Program-made: the position numbers and the translations under genes
In this document: one piece after another, positions 1 to 11,133 of the stretch
Numbering within the stretch: position 1 is the stretch's first letter
How the letters are laid out: each line of letters opens with the position of its first letter
The notes under the pieces: generated by a model
Databases searched by the model: none
Seen by the model: only the letters and a program-made list of their open reading frames with translations
Told to the model about the DNA's origin: nothing
NCBI RefSeq assembly: GCF_003130795.1
Contig: NZ_CP029357.1
Coordinates: 1-64,000 of the forward strand
Source of the DNA: Azospirillum thermophilum
Lineage (GTDB): Bacteria > Pseudomonadota > Alphaproteobacteria > Azospirillales > Azospirillaceae
Reading direction: 5' to 3'
Length of the DNA: 64,000 nucleotides

Positions 1-535
1 CTTCTCGAAGCTGACCGGCGAACTGCGGACCCGGCTGGGGCTGCCGCCCACCCTCCGTTTCGCCGGCGAGGAGTGGGAGCTGTGGGACGAGGAGGAGTTG
101 GCGATCGACCTCGACGCCGGCATCCGCGGCCAATACACCAGGGACATCCTGCTGCCCGGCGAGAAGCTGTATTTCGGCGGCTCCCGCTACGGCCGCGGCT
201 ATTACTCCGGCGAGATCACCGGGGACCGCGGCTTCATCGCGGACCTGGAACTGGGCATCACCCGCAAGAACCTGCTGCTGTCCTTCGACCCCATCATCCG
301 CACCGACCTCACCCTGTACGGCTTCTACAACCAGGGCTTCGCCTACGACGTCGATCCCGATCATCCGCCGCGCCGGCGGGTGGAAAGCGCCGGCGGCGGC
401 CTGCGCTTCGACTTCGAACGGAAGCTGCGGATGGAGGTCGAATATGTCCGCCGGGCCCAGCGCCGTCCGGGCGGCGTCGGGACCGACCCGCTGGACCGCC
501 ACGCGGTCTACTGGCGGGTCGGCAGCCAGTTCTGA
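1..535 (+). CDS. TpsB/ShlB-family two-partner secretion pore, C-terminal part (cut by window edge)
   Basis: The frame is open from base 2 and ends at a TGA at 533-535, so only the last 177 residues are present. They alternate polar and hydrophobic residues as in a beta-barrel and end in a terminal aromatic (GSQF), typical of outer-membrane barrels. The segment GGSRYGRGYYSGEITGDRG matches the conserved haemolysin-activator region of ShlB/FhaC proteins. These are outer-membrane Omp85-type pores that export a TpsA partner. The next gene, 38 bases downstream on the same strand, is such a partner, which supports the call. The POTRA domains and signal peptide lie outside the window. Confidence 0.85.
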   Translation, partial: FSKLTGELRTRLGLPPTLRFAGEEWELWDEEELAIDLDAGIRGQYTRDILLPGEKLYFGGSRYGRGYYSGEITGDRGFIADLELGITRKNLLLSFDPIIRTDLTLYGFYNQGFAYDVDPDHPPRRRVESAGGGLRFDFERKLRMEVEYVRRAQRRPGGVGTDPLDRHAVYWRVGSQF

Positions 536-572
536 ATAAGGCCATTTCCAGGAAGAGAGGGGCTTGTCGATC

Positions 573-3500
573 ATGAAGGCCGGCATCGGAACCCGCGGAA
601 AGAAGCGCCGGAAGGGCGGCGCGGGCCGCACCAGCATCTCCGGACGCAACCCCGTCGCCGCGGGCGTGACCGTGACGCTGGTGATCGTGACGCTCGCCCC
701 CGATGCGCTCGCCAATCCGCAGAACGGCCAGGTGGTGGCGGGACAGGCGACCATCTCGTCCTCCGGCACGCGGCTGGAGGTCCGGCAGTCGACCGAGCAG
801 GCGATCGTCAACTGGCACAGCTTCAGCATCGGACCCGGCGAACATACCCATTTCCAGCAGCCGTCCGCGGCCTCGACGACGCTGAACCGGGTGACGGGGC
901 CGGACCCGTCGTCGATCGCCGGGAGGATGTCGGCGAACGGACGGGTGATCCTGGTCAATCCCAGCGGGATCGCCTTCAGCCGGGGCGCGCAGGTCGACGT
1001 CAACAGCCTGATCGCCACCACCGCCGACATCGCCAACCGCGACTTCATGGAAGGCCGGCTGCGCTTCGACCGTGCGTCGACCAAGCCCGGGGCCGCCGTG
1101 AGCAACGAGGGCGAAATCACCGTGCAGGAGGCCGGCCTGGCGGCGCTGGTCGCCCCCTCGGTCGCCAATTCCGGCACCATCAACGCCAGGCTCGGCAAGG
1201 TCGTGCTGGGCGGGGCGGAGGCCTTCGTGCTCGACCTGCACGGCGACGGCCTGATCTCCTTCCAGATCGTGGAGCCCGCGTCTCCGGACGCGGGCGGTGC
1301 GGCGGGACGGCGCTCCGCGTCCAACAGCGGTACGATCCGCGCCGACGGCGGATTGGTTGAAATCACTGCCGCCGACGCCCGCGGCGTGGTCGACGGCGTG
1401 GTCAACATGACGGGCGTGGTGTCCGCCCGCACGGTCCACCGGACGGGTGGCAAGGTGGTGATCGGCGGCGGGCGCACCGGCTCCGTCACGGTCGACGGGC
1501 GGGTCGACGTGTCGGGCGCCGCGCCGGGACAGACAGGCGGCTCGGTCGCCGTCCTGGGGCAGGACGTCCGGCTCGGCCCGGCGGCGCGGATCGACGCGTC
1601 CGGTCAGGCCGGTGGCGGACGCGTCGAGGTGGGCGGCAGCCTGCAGGGCCGCGGGCCGCAGCCGAACGCCAGGCGGACGCGCGTCGACAGTGGTGCCAGG
1701 ATCACGGCCGACGCGACCGGCTCCGGCAATGGTGGCACGGCGATCGTCTGGGCCGACGAATCGACCTGGTTCGCCGGCGCCATCTCCGCCCGCGGCGGCA
1801 CCGCCGGGGGCAACGGCGGCTTGGTCGAGGTTTCGGGCAAGCAGCAGCTGGTCTTCCGCGGCACCGTCGACACGCTGGCACCGGCGGGCCGCGCCGGCAC
1901 CACGCTGCTCGACCCCGTGGACATCGTGATCGCCTCGGCCGCGGTGAGCGACGACAGCCTGCTGGCGGGGGACGGCGTGCTTCACGGCGATACGATCTCC
2001 GGAGGCACCGCCACCTTCACGCCGACGGCGCTGGCGGGGCTGACCGGCGACGTCGTGCTGCAGGCCGCGCGTGACATCACCGTCACCGATCCGGTCACCT
2101 TCGGGGCGGGCGCAACCTCGGCCTCGCTGCAGGCCGGGCGCACCCTGTCCGTGAACGCGGCGGTCCAGACGACGGGCGGCGCCCGTCTCGACCTGCTGGC
2201 CGGCCGCAACTTCGATCCCGCCTATGGCGGTACGGCGGGAGCGCTGGTCACCACCGCGGCGGTCGGCGGCGGCGGGACCGGTGCCATCAGCTTCGCCGCC
2301 GGCACCGGCGGCATCACGCTGGGCGGCAACGTCACTGCCGCCGGAAGCATCTCCTTCACCCAGCCGGTGACGTTGGGTGGAACGGTGACGATCGACACGA
2401 CCAATGGCGGCGCTGCGCCGGCCGGGGGCGCGGTGCAGTTCTCCGGCGCGCTCGACGGCAACGGCGCCGGCCTGCGGATCGACGCCGGCAACGGCGGCGC
2501 GCTCTCCGTCGCCGGTGCGGCGAGCAACCTCGCCGGCCTGACGCTCACCGGCGGCGGCACGGCGAACTTCCAGGGCAGCCTGTCCATCAATGCCGGCGGG
2601 GCGCTGGACCTGTCGGGCAAGACGGGGGGAAGCGTGACGGTGCACGGCGCGCTCGCCACGCCGGACCTGACCACCTCGGGCAACGGCTATTCGGTGGCGC
2701 TGCTCGGCGGCGGCACGGTCGACAACGCCGTCACCTTCCTCAACACCGGCACCGTCACGCTGGGCAACGAAGCGACCGACACGCTGCGCTTCACCGGCGG
2801 CGTCACGGCGACGGCACCGTCGTCGAAGGTTCTGGCGGGGCAGGTCCAGACGACCAACACCGCCATCGACTTCGGCACCAGCCCGACCCGGCTGACCGCC
2901 GATACCGTGCTCAGCTCCGGTTCCGGAGCCGTCTCCCTCGCCGCGGTGACGGCGGAGACCGACGGCGGCGCCGGGCTGACGGTCACGGGTTCCGGCACGA
3001 CCAGCTTCAACGGCGCGGTCGGTGGGGCGGCGGGCGGCCCGAACCGGCTGTCGGCGCTGACGAGCAACGGCGGCGGCACCACCGTGCTCAGCGGCGACTC
3101 GGTGCACACCACCGGCAACCAGCTCTACGACGACGCGGTCCGGCTGGGCAGCGACATGACGCTGAGCGGGGTGGACGTCACCTTCTCCAGTACCGTCGAC
3201 TCGGTCAGCAGCACGCCCCCGGCACCCAGGGCGCTGGTGGTAAGCGGCAGCGGCATCACCAGCTTCAACGGCGCGGTGGGCGGCACGAACCCGCTGTCCC
3301 GGCTGACGCTCACCGGCGGCGGCACGGCGAACTTCCAGGGCAGCCTGTCCATCAATGCCGGCGGGGCACTGGACCTGTCGGGCAAGACGGGGGGAAGCGT
3401 GACGGTGCACGGCGCGCTTGCCACGCCGGACCTGACCACCTCGGGCAACGGCTATTCGGTGGCGCTGCTCGGTGGCGGCACGGTCGACAACGCCGTCACC

Positions 3501-6500
3501 TTCCTCAACACCGGCACCGTCACGCTGGGCAACGAAGCGACCGACACGCTGCGCTTCACCGGCGGCGTCACGGCGACGGCACCGTCGTCGAAGGTTCTGG
3601 CGGGGCAGGTCCAGACGACCAACACCGCCATCGACTTCGGCACCAGCCCGACCCGGCTGACCGCCGATACCGTGCTCAGCTCCGGTTCCGGAGCCGTCTC
3701 CCTCGCCGCGGTGACGGCGGAGACCGACGGCGGCGCCGGGCTGACGGTCACGGGTTCCGGCACGACCAGCTTCAACGGCGCGGTCGGTGGGGCGGCGGGC
3801 GGCCCGAACCGGCTGTCGGCGCTGACGAGCAACGGCGGCGGCACCACCGTGCTCAGCGGCGACTCGGTGCACACCACCGGCAACCAGCTCTACGACGACG
3901 CGGTCCGGCTGGGCAGCGACATGACGCTGAGCGGGGTGGACGTCACCTTCTCCAGTACCGTCGACTCGGTCAGCAGCACGCCCCCGGCACCCAGGGCGCT
4001 GGTGGTAAGCGGCAGCGGCATCACCAGCTTCAACGGCGCGGTGGGCGGCACGAACCCGCTGTCCCGGCTGACGCTCACCGGCGGCGGCACGGCGAACTTC
4101 CAGGGCAGCCTGTCCATCAATGCCGGCGGGGCGCTGGACCTGTCGGGCAAGACGGGGGGAAGCGTGACGGTGCACGGCGCGCTCGCCACGCCGGACCTGA
4201 CCACCTCGGGCAACGGCTATTCGGTGGCGCTGCTCGGTGGCGGCACGGTCGACAACGCCGTCACCTTCCTCAACACCGGCACCGTCACGCTGGGCAACGA
4301 AGCGACCGACACGCTGCGCTTCACCGGCGGCGTCACGGCGACGGCACCGTCGTCGAAGGTTCTGGCGGGGCAGGTCCAGACGACCAACACCGCCATCGAC
4401 TTCGGCACCAGCCCGACCCGGCTGACCGCCGATACCGTGCTCAGCTCCGGTTCCGGAGCCGTCTCCCTCGCCGCGGTGACGGCGGAGACCGACGGCGGCG
4501 CCGGGCTGACGGTCACGGGTTCCGGCACGACCAGCTTCAACGGCGCGGTCGGTGGGGCGGCGGGCGGCCCGAACCGGCTGTCGGCGCTGACGAGCAACGG
4601 CGGCGGCACCACCGTGCTCAGCGGCGACTCGGTGCACACCACCGGCAACCAGCTCTACGACGACGCGGTCCGGCTGGGCAGCGACATGACGCTGAGCGGG
4701 GTGGACGTCACCTTCTCCAGTACCGTCGACTCGGTCGACACCACGGCCAGGGCGCTGGTGGCGAGCGGCAGCGGCACCACCAGCTTCAAGGGCGCGGTGG
4801 GCGGTGCTGATGCGCTGTCGGCGCTGACGAGCGACAACGGCGGCACCACCGTGCTGAGCGGCGTCTCGGTGCACACCACCGGCAACCAGTCCTACAACGA
4901 CGCGGTGACGCTGAAGACGAGCTCCACGCTGACCTCCACGGCCAATGGACGGATCTCCTTCGGCGGGACGGTCGATCCGGAGTCCGACCTCGCGGCCGGC
5001 CTGGCGCTCGTCACCGGGGGCGACGTCGCGTTCACGGGGGCGCTCGGCAGCGCTTATCGCCTGGGGGCGTTGAGCGTCACCGGCGCCTACAACCTGTCGG
5101 CAGGCTCCTCCATCCGGGCGGCCAGCCTGTCTCACAGCGGCGGCGGCGGGACCAGCAACTTTGTCGGGTCGCTGGACACGAACGCTTCGCCCGGCATCTC
5201 GATCGTCAACGGCGGCGTCAGCATCGGCGGTCCGGTGAGGACCGGAAGCAACAACCTGGTCATTGCTGCCAGCGGCACGGGCCCGCTGGTCCTCGGCACC
5301 AGTTACGACGCCGGAACCGCGACCGCGCAGTTCGTCAGCGGCGGGCTCATCACGCAGACCGGCGGCACCATCACCGCCGGCACCCTGACCGGTTCGGCCG
5401 GAGGGTCCGCCAGCCTGACCCGGGCCAACAGCGTGACGACCCTCGGCGGCTTCACCACCGGCAGCGGCGGGTTCGCCTTCACCAACGCCTCCTCCCTGGC
5501 GGTATCCGGACCGGTCACGGCCGGCGGGGACCTGTCGCTGGTGGTTTCCAGCGCGGATGGAACACTGACTCTCGGCGGCGGCCTGTCGGCGGCCGGCCAT
5601 GCGATCGGCCTGAAGGCGGGCGGATCGATCTCCCAGGCCACCGGCAGCGCCGCCGCCGCCCTGACCGCGCAGACGCTGCTGGTGAGGGCGGGCGCCGGCG
5701 GCAGCGGTTCGGCGGAGCTGACGAACCGCTCCAACGCCATCGCCTCGGCCATCGCCGGGAGCGCGGCGGGCTCCTTCGACCTTGCCAGCAGGGGCACCCT
5801 GACGCTCGGCTCGCTGTCGGCGGTGGGAGCGGTCGAAGGAACGGCCGGACTGGCGGCGACCGGCAGCGGCGGAACCGTCCGCCTGCAGAGCGAGACCGGC
5901 GACGTCGTCCAGGCGGGCGGCGCCCCGATCACGGCGACCACCCTGCTCGTCCATGCCGGCCGGTCGTCGGGCAGCGGCAGCGTCCTGCTGGCCGACACCG
6001 GCAACCGGGTGTCGGGCGGCGTGGCGGGCAGCGCCGGCCAGAGCGGCGGCGGCTTCACCTTCACCAACGTCTCCGGCATCACCGTCGCCGACGACCGCAC
6101 CGTGACGGGCGCCGGCACCATCACGGCGCAGGCCGGCATCGTCGCAGCGGGATGGGACGGCGCCATCCGGCTTCGGACCCTGACCGGTGACATCACCCAG
6201 CAGGCGCAGGCCCCCCTGCGCACCACCATGGCGGATCTGCGGGCGGGGCTCTCCGGCGCTGGCTCGGTCGCGCTGGTCCGGGCGGCGAACATGGTCGGCG
6301 AACTTTCGGGGAGCGCCACGGGGAGCTTCGCGCTGTCCACCGGTTCCGCCCTGCGGATCACCGGCACCGGACTTGCCGCCGGCACGACCGCCCACCTGCA
6401 GGCGCAGGGCGGCGACCTGATCCAGGCGGCGGGGGCGAACCTTACGGCGCCGAAGCTGCTGGCGCAGGCGAGCGGCGGCATCGCGCTGATGAACCCGGGC

Positions 6501-7271
6501 AACGCGATCGGCACCGTCGCCGGGACGGCCGGAACGTCGATCAGGCTTCATGCCGGCGGCGACCTGACCGTCGGCAGCGTCGCGAGCCTCACGACCACCG
6601 AGGAGATCAAGGGGCTGACCGCCGCGGGCGACCTCGCCGAGATCAGGGTCGGGCGGCAAGGTGCCGGAAGCCTGACGCTGGACCAGCCGGTGCTGGCGAC
6701 CGACAAGACCTTCCTGCAGGCCCGCGGGGCCGTGACGGTGTCCCGCCCCGGCCGCTTCACCTCAAAGACGGTGGTGATCGACACCACCGACGACGCATCC
6801 TTCGGGCCGGGCGACTTCGCCGCCGGCGACGCGTCGCCGGACTTCCTGAAGCTCGCGAAGCGGCGGCCGGCACTGAACGGCAATATCGCACTGGGCGAGA
6901 CCTATGCGGGGAATTCGGAGTTCCGCCTGTTCGCAGGCAGCGGGACGATCACAGGCACCATCCATGCCAAGGGCCTGGGCGTCGCAGGCGTCGGCGGATC
7001 GGCAAGCCTGTTCGGCACGGTCGGCGGACGCCCCGGCACGGCCGCGGCGCAGCTGGTCTTCAAGCAGCTGCCCCGCGAGAACGCGTACAAGTTCAACAAC
7101 TGCGCGATCGGCGGCGTCACCTGCGTCGTGCTGCCGCCCTTCGAACCGGTGCGCCCGGAGCCGACCCTCGCCGGCCCCCTCTTCCACCAGGTCTTTCCTC
7201 CGGCCGATCCGATCAGGGACAACCTGATCAACACCGGCAACGAAGACTTCATCCGCAGATGGACGAAATGA
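573..7271 (+). CDS. Giant TpsA-type filamentous haemagglutinin/adhesin exoprotein
   Basis: A 2232-residue protein with a long basic N-terminus and hydrophobic stretch ending in ALA-NPQNG near residue 47, an extended Sec signal. Residues about 48-280 are the TPS secretion domain, with an NRV motif, VNPSGI (a variant of the family NPNGI motif) and a beta-helix pattern. The rest is Gly/Thr/Ser/Ala-rich beta-helix, including the 255-residue repeats annotated separately. The C-terminus has a small paired-Cys motif (NNCAIGGVTC). The ATG at 573 is chosen because AGGAAGAGAGG precedes it at good spacing; an in-frame TTG lies 9 bases upstream. It is exported by the adjacent TpsB. Its target or adhesive function is not evident. 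Confidence 0.9.
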   Translation: MKAGIGTRGKKRRKGGAGRTSISGRNPVAAGVTVTLVIVTLAPDALANPQNGQVVAGQATISSSGTRLEVRQSTEQAIVNWHSFSIGPGEHTHFQQPSAASTTLNRVTGPDPSSIAGRMSANGRVILVNPSGIAFSRGAQVDVNSLIATTADIANRDFMEGRLRFDRASTKPGAAVSNEGEITVQEAGLAALVAPSVANSGTINARLGKVVLGGAEAFVLDLHGDGLISFQIVEPASPDAGGAAGRRSASNSGTIRADGGLVEITAADARGVVDGVVNMTGVVSARTVHRTGGKVVIGGGRTGSVTVDGRVDVSGAAPGQTGGSVAVLGQDVRLGPAARIDASGQAGGGRVEVGGSLQGRGPQPNARRTRVDSGARITADATGSGNGGTAIVWADESTWFAGAISARGGTAGGNGGLVEVSGKQQLVFRGTVDTLAPAGRAGTTLLDPVDIVIASAAVSDDSLLAGDGVLHGDTISGGTATFTPTALAGLTGDVVLQAARDITVTDPVTFGAGATSASLQAGRTLSVNAAVQTTGGARLDLLAGRNFDPAYGGTAGALVTTAAVGGGGTGAISFAAGTGGITLGGNVTAAGSISFTQPVTLGGTVTIDTTNGGAAPAGGAVQFSGALDGNGAGLRIDAGNGGALSVAGAASNLAGLTLTGGGTANFQGSLSINAGGALDLSGKTGGSVTVHGALATPDLTTSGNGYSVALLGGGTVDNAVTFLNTGTVTLGNEATDTLRFTGGVTATAPSSKVLAGQVQTTNTAIDFGTSPTRLTADTVLSSGSGAVSLAAVTAETDGGAGLTVTGSGTTSFNGAVGGAAGGPNRLSALTSNGGGTTVLSGDSVHTTGNQLYDDAVRLGSDMTLSGVDVTFSSTVDSVSSTPPAPRALVVSGSGITSFNGAVGGTNPLSRLTLTGGGTANFQGSLSINAGGALDLSGKTGGSVTVHGALATPDLTTSGNGYSVALLGGGTVDNAVTFLNTGTVTLGNEATDTLRFTGGVTATAPSSKVLAGQVQTTNTAIDFGTSPTRLTADTVLSSGSGAVSLAAVTAETDGGAGLTVTGSGTTSFNGAVGGAAGGPNRLSALTSNGGGTTVLSGDSVHTTGNQLYDDAVRLGSDMTLSGVDVTFSSTVDSVSSTPPAPRALVVSGSGITSFNGAVGGTNPLSRLTLTGGGTANFQGSLSINAGGALDLSGKTGGSVTVHGALATPDLTTSGNGYSVALLGGGTVDNAVTFLNTGTVTLGNEATDTLRFTGGVTATAPSSKVLAGQVQTTNTAIDFGTSPTRLTADTVLSSGSGAVSLAAVTAETDGGAGLTVTGSGTTSFNGAVGGAAGGPNRLSALTSNGGGTTVLSGDSVHTTGNQLYDDAVRLGSDMTLSGVDVTFSSTVDSVDTTARALVASGSGTTSFKGAVGGADALSALTSDNGGTTVLSGVSVHTTGNQSYNDAVTLKTSSTLTSTANGRISFGGTVDPESDLAAGLALVTGGDVAFTGALGSAYRLGALSVTGAYNLSAGSSIRAASLSHSGGGGTSNFVGSLDTNASPGISIVNGGVSIGGPVRTGSNNLVIAASGTGPLVLGTSYDAGTATAQFVSGGLITQTGGTITAGTLTGSAGGSASLTRANSVTTLGGFTTGSGGFAFTNASSLAVSGPVTAGGDLSLVVSSADGTLTLGGGLSAAGHAIGLKAGGSISQATGSAAAALTAQTLLVRAGAGGSGSAELTNRSNAIASAIAGSAAGSFDLASRGTLTLGSLSAVGAVEGTAGLAATGSGGTVRLQSETGDVVQAGGAPITATTLLVHAGRSSGSGSVLLADTGNRVSGGVAGSAGQSGGGFTFTNVSGITVADDRTVTGAGTITAQAGIVAAGWDGAIRLRTLTGDITQQAQAPLRTTMADLRAGLSGAGSVALVRAANMVGELSGSATGSFALSTGSALRITGTGLAAGTTAHLQAQGGDLIQAAGANLTAPKLLAQASGGIALMNPGNAIGTVAGTAGTSIRLHAGGDLTVGSVASLTTTEEIKGLTAAGDLAEIRVGRQGAGSLTLDQPVLATDKTFLQARGAVTVSRPGRFTSKTVVIDTTDDASFGPGDFAAGDASPDFLKLAKRRPALNGNIALGETYAGNSEFRLFAGSGTITGTIHAKGLGVAGVGGSASLFGTVGGRPGTAAAQLVFKQLPRENAYKFNNCAIGGVTCVVLPPFEPVRPEPTLAGPLFHQVFPPADPIRDNLINTGNEDFIRRWTK
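2541..4736 (+). repeat. Three tandem 765-bp coding repeats in tpsA
   Basis: Units begin at 2541, 3306 and 4071, an exact period of 765 bases (255 codons) that keeps the frame. The third unit loses identity at about 4736, after DSV. The units are nearly identical at the DNA level; the few differences I found are single synonymous changes (for example gcg/gca Ala near 2610/3375 and ggc/ggt Gly near 2706/3471). A shorter, diverged partial unit follows to about 4980. Each unit encodes beta-helix sequence starting LTLTGGGTANFQG. Confidence 0.95.
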
Positions 7272-10200
7272 TGCGACGACTGGACCGCGCACTGTTTCCG
7301 GCACTGTCCGGCCGGGTCCTGCAGGACGGGCTCCGCCGCGGTCGGACGCTGGCCCTGCTTGCCGCGGTGGCGGCAGCGGGTGGCCTCGGCCTCGCGGCCT
7401 GCGAGGGACCGCGGCACGACCCCGTGCCACGCCCGCAAAGCCCTGCGGGTGGCCAGGCGGACGACCAGGCCGGTGACTGGCGGGCGGTCGGAATGCTGAC
7501 GAAGACCGCTGACCAAGGGAAGTTCTGCGCGCTCCGCCCCGTGCCGCCGGACATGCCGGACCTCGGCATCGACAAGGCCTGGCGCATCCAATGCGACATG
7601 CTTCCGCCGATCCCCGGCAAGCTGGTCCATCGCAGGTCGCCGCCCGGATGGCAGGCGACGGAGGACGACCTGAAGCAGATGCTGACGAAGGGCGCCTGGG
7701 CGACCCACGGCATGGCGCTGCTCGACTGCACGGGCAAGACGCCGGAAGTGAAGGCGCTTGGCGTCGGCGGGAGCCTCAGAGGCGCGGTACTGGAGTGCGA
7801 GGTGAAGTCCAGCAGCCTGTCCACGCTGGCTTCCCAAACTCATCCCGAGCCGGAATCCGACTCCTCCCCGGCATCGGAGTGGAGCGGGGACATACGGGCA
7901 GTGACTGCCTTCGCCGTGCCGGACGGAGAGGGGATCCACCTCGGTTACGTGGAACAGGGCCGCATCGGCGCGTGCAACTCAGGGAAAGACGACTCCGTCC
8001 CGGCTGTCCAGGCGGTCCTGGACAGAGCCCGGAACGTCGATCAGGGTCGGCAGGAAGAATGCGCGGGTAAGTTGAAGGGCTTTATCGGCAACGAGACGCA
8101 GTGGCGTAAACAACTTGAAATTGCAGGCGCGTACCACGATTTCGGCCTGTATTCCAACGCGGCCGGCAACTACAGCGACGCCAACCTGACACTGTTCACG
8201 CAGAAGGGCGTGCACGATCCGTCGCGCGCCGACGTCCTGCTTCAGCTCGCCCTCAACCTCAGCAACACCGGCCAGATCAAATCGGCCAAGGATACGTTGG
8301 AAGAAGCCGAGAGCCTGTTATGGGACATCGATCCTTCAGTGTCGGGCGGAGGCGCCCCCTCCTGGAAAAGAGTCATCTCCGACGTGCTGCTGCCGTTGAA
8401 AGCGCATCACTACTGTGTCGTCCATGGCTCCAACGAGATTGCGGCGTCATCGTCGGCCGAAGGGTCGGACCGGGAAAGCGCCGTCCGCAAGAAGATCGGT
8501 GATCTGATCGCGTCCTCGAAGACTGTCGAGAACACCTATTGCGAATTCATCGCCGAGGATGGCGCGCTGAAATCGACGATGCCCAGACAGCCGTCTTCCT
8601 GCTCGTGCGGAAATCTCAGCAAGAACAGGCCGGGGAACGCCGCGCCCTGTCCAAGAGACGTGCCGGCGACCCCCGAGAATGATCCCTGGTCACACTGTAC
8701 CGCCCTGTTGCGCGGTCGGCCGGCAGCGTCGGCACCGGCCGACAGGCCCGTGCCGACGCTGGAGAACCGGGTCTTCCTCGACCCCCGGATTCCGCAGGCA
8801 CGCTATGCGCTCTCCGAGATGCTGTATCATCGGTCCCTGCTCGAGGATGTCGGCGGCAACGCGGACGAGGCGGACCGGCTTCGCAGGGATGCCCGGCGCC
8901 TGCTGGTGAGCACTGGCCTCGCCGCACGCTCGACCGAGGCGCGGCTGCGTCAGGCCAGTGCCCGCAGCCATCTGGCGGCCGGCAATACGACCTCCGCCCT
9001 GTCGGACGTGGCATTCGCGCTGAAGACGCTCGAAGGTCTGAAGCCGGCCCCCGAGACGCCCGTGGACGAGCCGGCGCCATTCAAGGTCGACGATGTCGGA
9101 GCCGAGCTGCGCCGTCTCCCCCAGGCGGAGGCGCGGCTGGTCTTCCTCGCCGCGCAGGCCCTGGATCTGGCCGGGATCAGGGGGCGGACGGCCCGGCCCT
9201 GGAGACCGGCCGGGAGCTGTTCTCCAAAGCGGAACGGCTGTTCTACAGCCCGCCGCCGGCACTGCCGCAGAGCGCGATGCCGGATGAGCTGTATCGCCTT
9301 GCCTACCGCTTCCGCCGCGGCCTGTCGGATCATGCCATCGGCGCCTATCTCGACCATCTCTACCGCGATTTCGAACGGGCCGACGGTCCGGCGCGCAAGC
9401 CCCTGTTCGAGGCGATGTTCCGTGTCGCCCAGCTTCAGAAGCTGGGCGGGCTCCAGCTGTGCCGGCCGGCCTCCGGGAAGGCGGAGGGGTCCGAGAAGCC
9501 GGCCGACCTGGACGCGCTGTGCGACAGCCTGCAAGCCGTCGCCGAACGGGTCAACGACAGCCACCTGCCGCTGGACCGGCAGGGTAAGGCCCTGCATTCG
9601 TCGCCGGAAGGGAAACAGCCGGCGAAACGGGACGAGCTGGAGGAGAGGCTGAAGGATCTGCCTGCGCGCTTCGACAAATACTGCAGGAATAATCCCACCG
9701 GCTGCGCCCATATCCATGAGCAGGTCGTCGAGTATGGAAAGGTTCAGAACACGATAAGGAAGGCAGAGGAATCGTTCCTTCTTCTGACACCGACCCCTGC
9801 CCATGTCTATGGGTTCCTTGTCCGTAAGGACGAAGACCCCTGGATGTTCCGCGCGGACATGGACGCCCGGACATTGAACGACTACGCGCGCGCGGTCTGG
9901 CTCAGCGCCTCGGAGGTCACGCACAAGCGTGACCAAACCGGTGCAATCGAACCGAAGACGCTGGAGAATTTGAGGAACAAGAACCAGAAGAATAAATGCA
10001 GCTTCGGACCGAACGATCAGCGAGACGGGTATCTGTGTGCGGCGGGACTATACGAGACGATATTCCGCCACACCGTCGGCACGCCAGTTCGGGGAGGAGC
10101 ATCCGGCACTCTGTCCGGTCTCCTGAACGACACCAGGCTCCTGTCCATCGTGGCCGGCGGCGATCTCGGCCGGATTCCGTTCTCGATCCTGCCCACCGAC

Positions 10201-11088
10201 CGCAAGGCGCTGGAAGCGCTCATCGACGGTACGGAAGCGGCCGCAGCCGAGAAGTGGCCCTGGCTGATCTGGAAGCATGCCACCGCCTATGCGCCGACCG
10301 CAGCCGCCTATGTTCACAGCCGAAACATGGTGTACACGCCGTCGCGGAGTTACTCGATCTTCTCGGACCCGCTAAAACCAAGCACGCCGAGAGAAGCCGG
10401 CATCGCCTTCGAGTCATCCCGCTGTGAGTTGGACTACGAAAAAATACTCATGCTCAAGTCCACCGAGGCGGAGGAGATCGCACCACTCATCGCGAGATAT
10501 TTTCCCCAGAGCAGCAACAACGGCATCTGTAACCTCAAATCCGGGCGAATGAACCGCTGCGAGCAGGGAGACAATACGATCAAGAATCTCCAGGATGTGG
10601 CGGCGACCAACAGCGGCGGGTACATTCACCTGTATACCCATGGCTTTGGTCCGGGCAAGCTCACTTGTGCTCGCGAGGCATCGATCCTGATGTCTCCGTC
10701 GAAGGACTCCGACGGCCGCTATCAGCTTCTGCTCAAGGAAAGCAGAATCATGGGAATGTCCTTCAAGGGCGCAATGATCGTTTCCCAGGCCTGCGACGTC
10801 GTACAGGGTGACGAATATTGGGTAGGACCAAACGGCTGGGACGGGCTGGCCAGAGCCTTCCTGTTTGCCGGAGCGCGAGGATTCATCGGCAGTTACTGGC
10901 AATCGGACTACGATTCTTCCAACGAGATCATGCTGCGTCTGTTCGAACGCATCGGCCGCGACGGGATGGAGCCCTGGCAGGCCCTGTGGGAGGCGCAGAA
11001 ATCGATCATTCGCGCGCCCAAGAGTAGATACGATTGGTCTCATCCATACTACTGGGGGAATTTCGCGATCGGTGGAAATCCGATCTGA
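7268..11088 (+). pseudogene. TPR-CHAT (caspase-like) lipoprotein, reading frame broken by a one-base frameshift
   Basis: The start overlaps the tpsA stop as ATGA (an earlier in-frame ATG is at 7259). The N-terminus has a hydrophobic segment ending in the lipobox GLAAC, predicting a lipid-anchored protein. The middle holds weak TPR-like helices (about residues 270-360 and 500-620). The second half is a CHAT domain: LYTHGFG carries the candidate catalytic His (codon 10639-10641) and SQACD the candidate Cys (10792-10794). It ends in the family-typical YYWGNFAIGG. Frame 2 is correct to about 9184 and frame 1 afterwards; adding one G to the G5 run at 9180-9184 reads through and gives about 1273 residues. 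CHAT proteins are caspase-fold peptidases often linked to TPS loci. Sequencing error is more likely than true decay. Confidence 0.8.
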
Positions 11089-11133
11089 TCAGACCTGAGA
11101 AAACCGCAGTGATCCCGTCAAAGGAGATCAATC

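Noticed and set aside
309..6659. A 2116-codon open frame antisense to tpsA
   Set aside because: It is a high-GC shadow: its sequence is Arg/Gly/Ala-rich without domains or a ribosome site, and the repeats simply mirror the tpsA repeats.
9180..9184. Programmed -1 frameshifting in the CHAT gene
   Set aside because: There is no downstream structure I can point to, and two unrelated genes show the same missing-G lesion, so an undercalled homopolymer is simpler.
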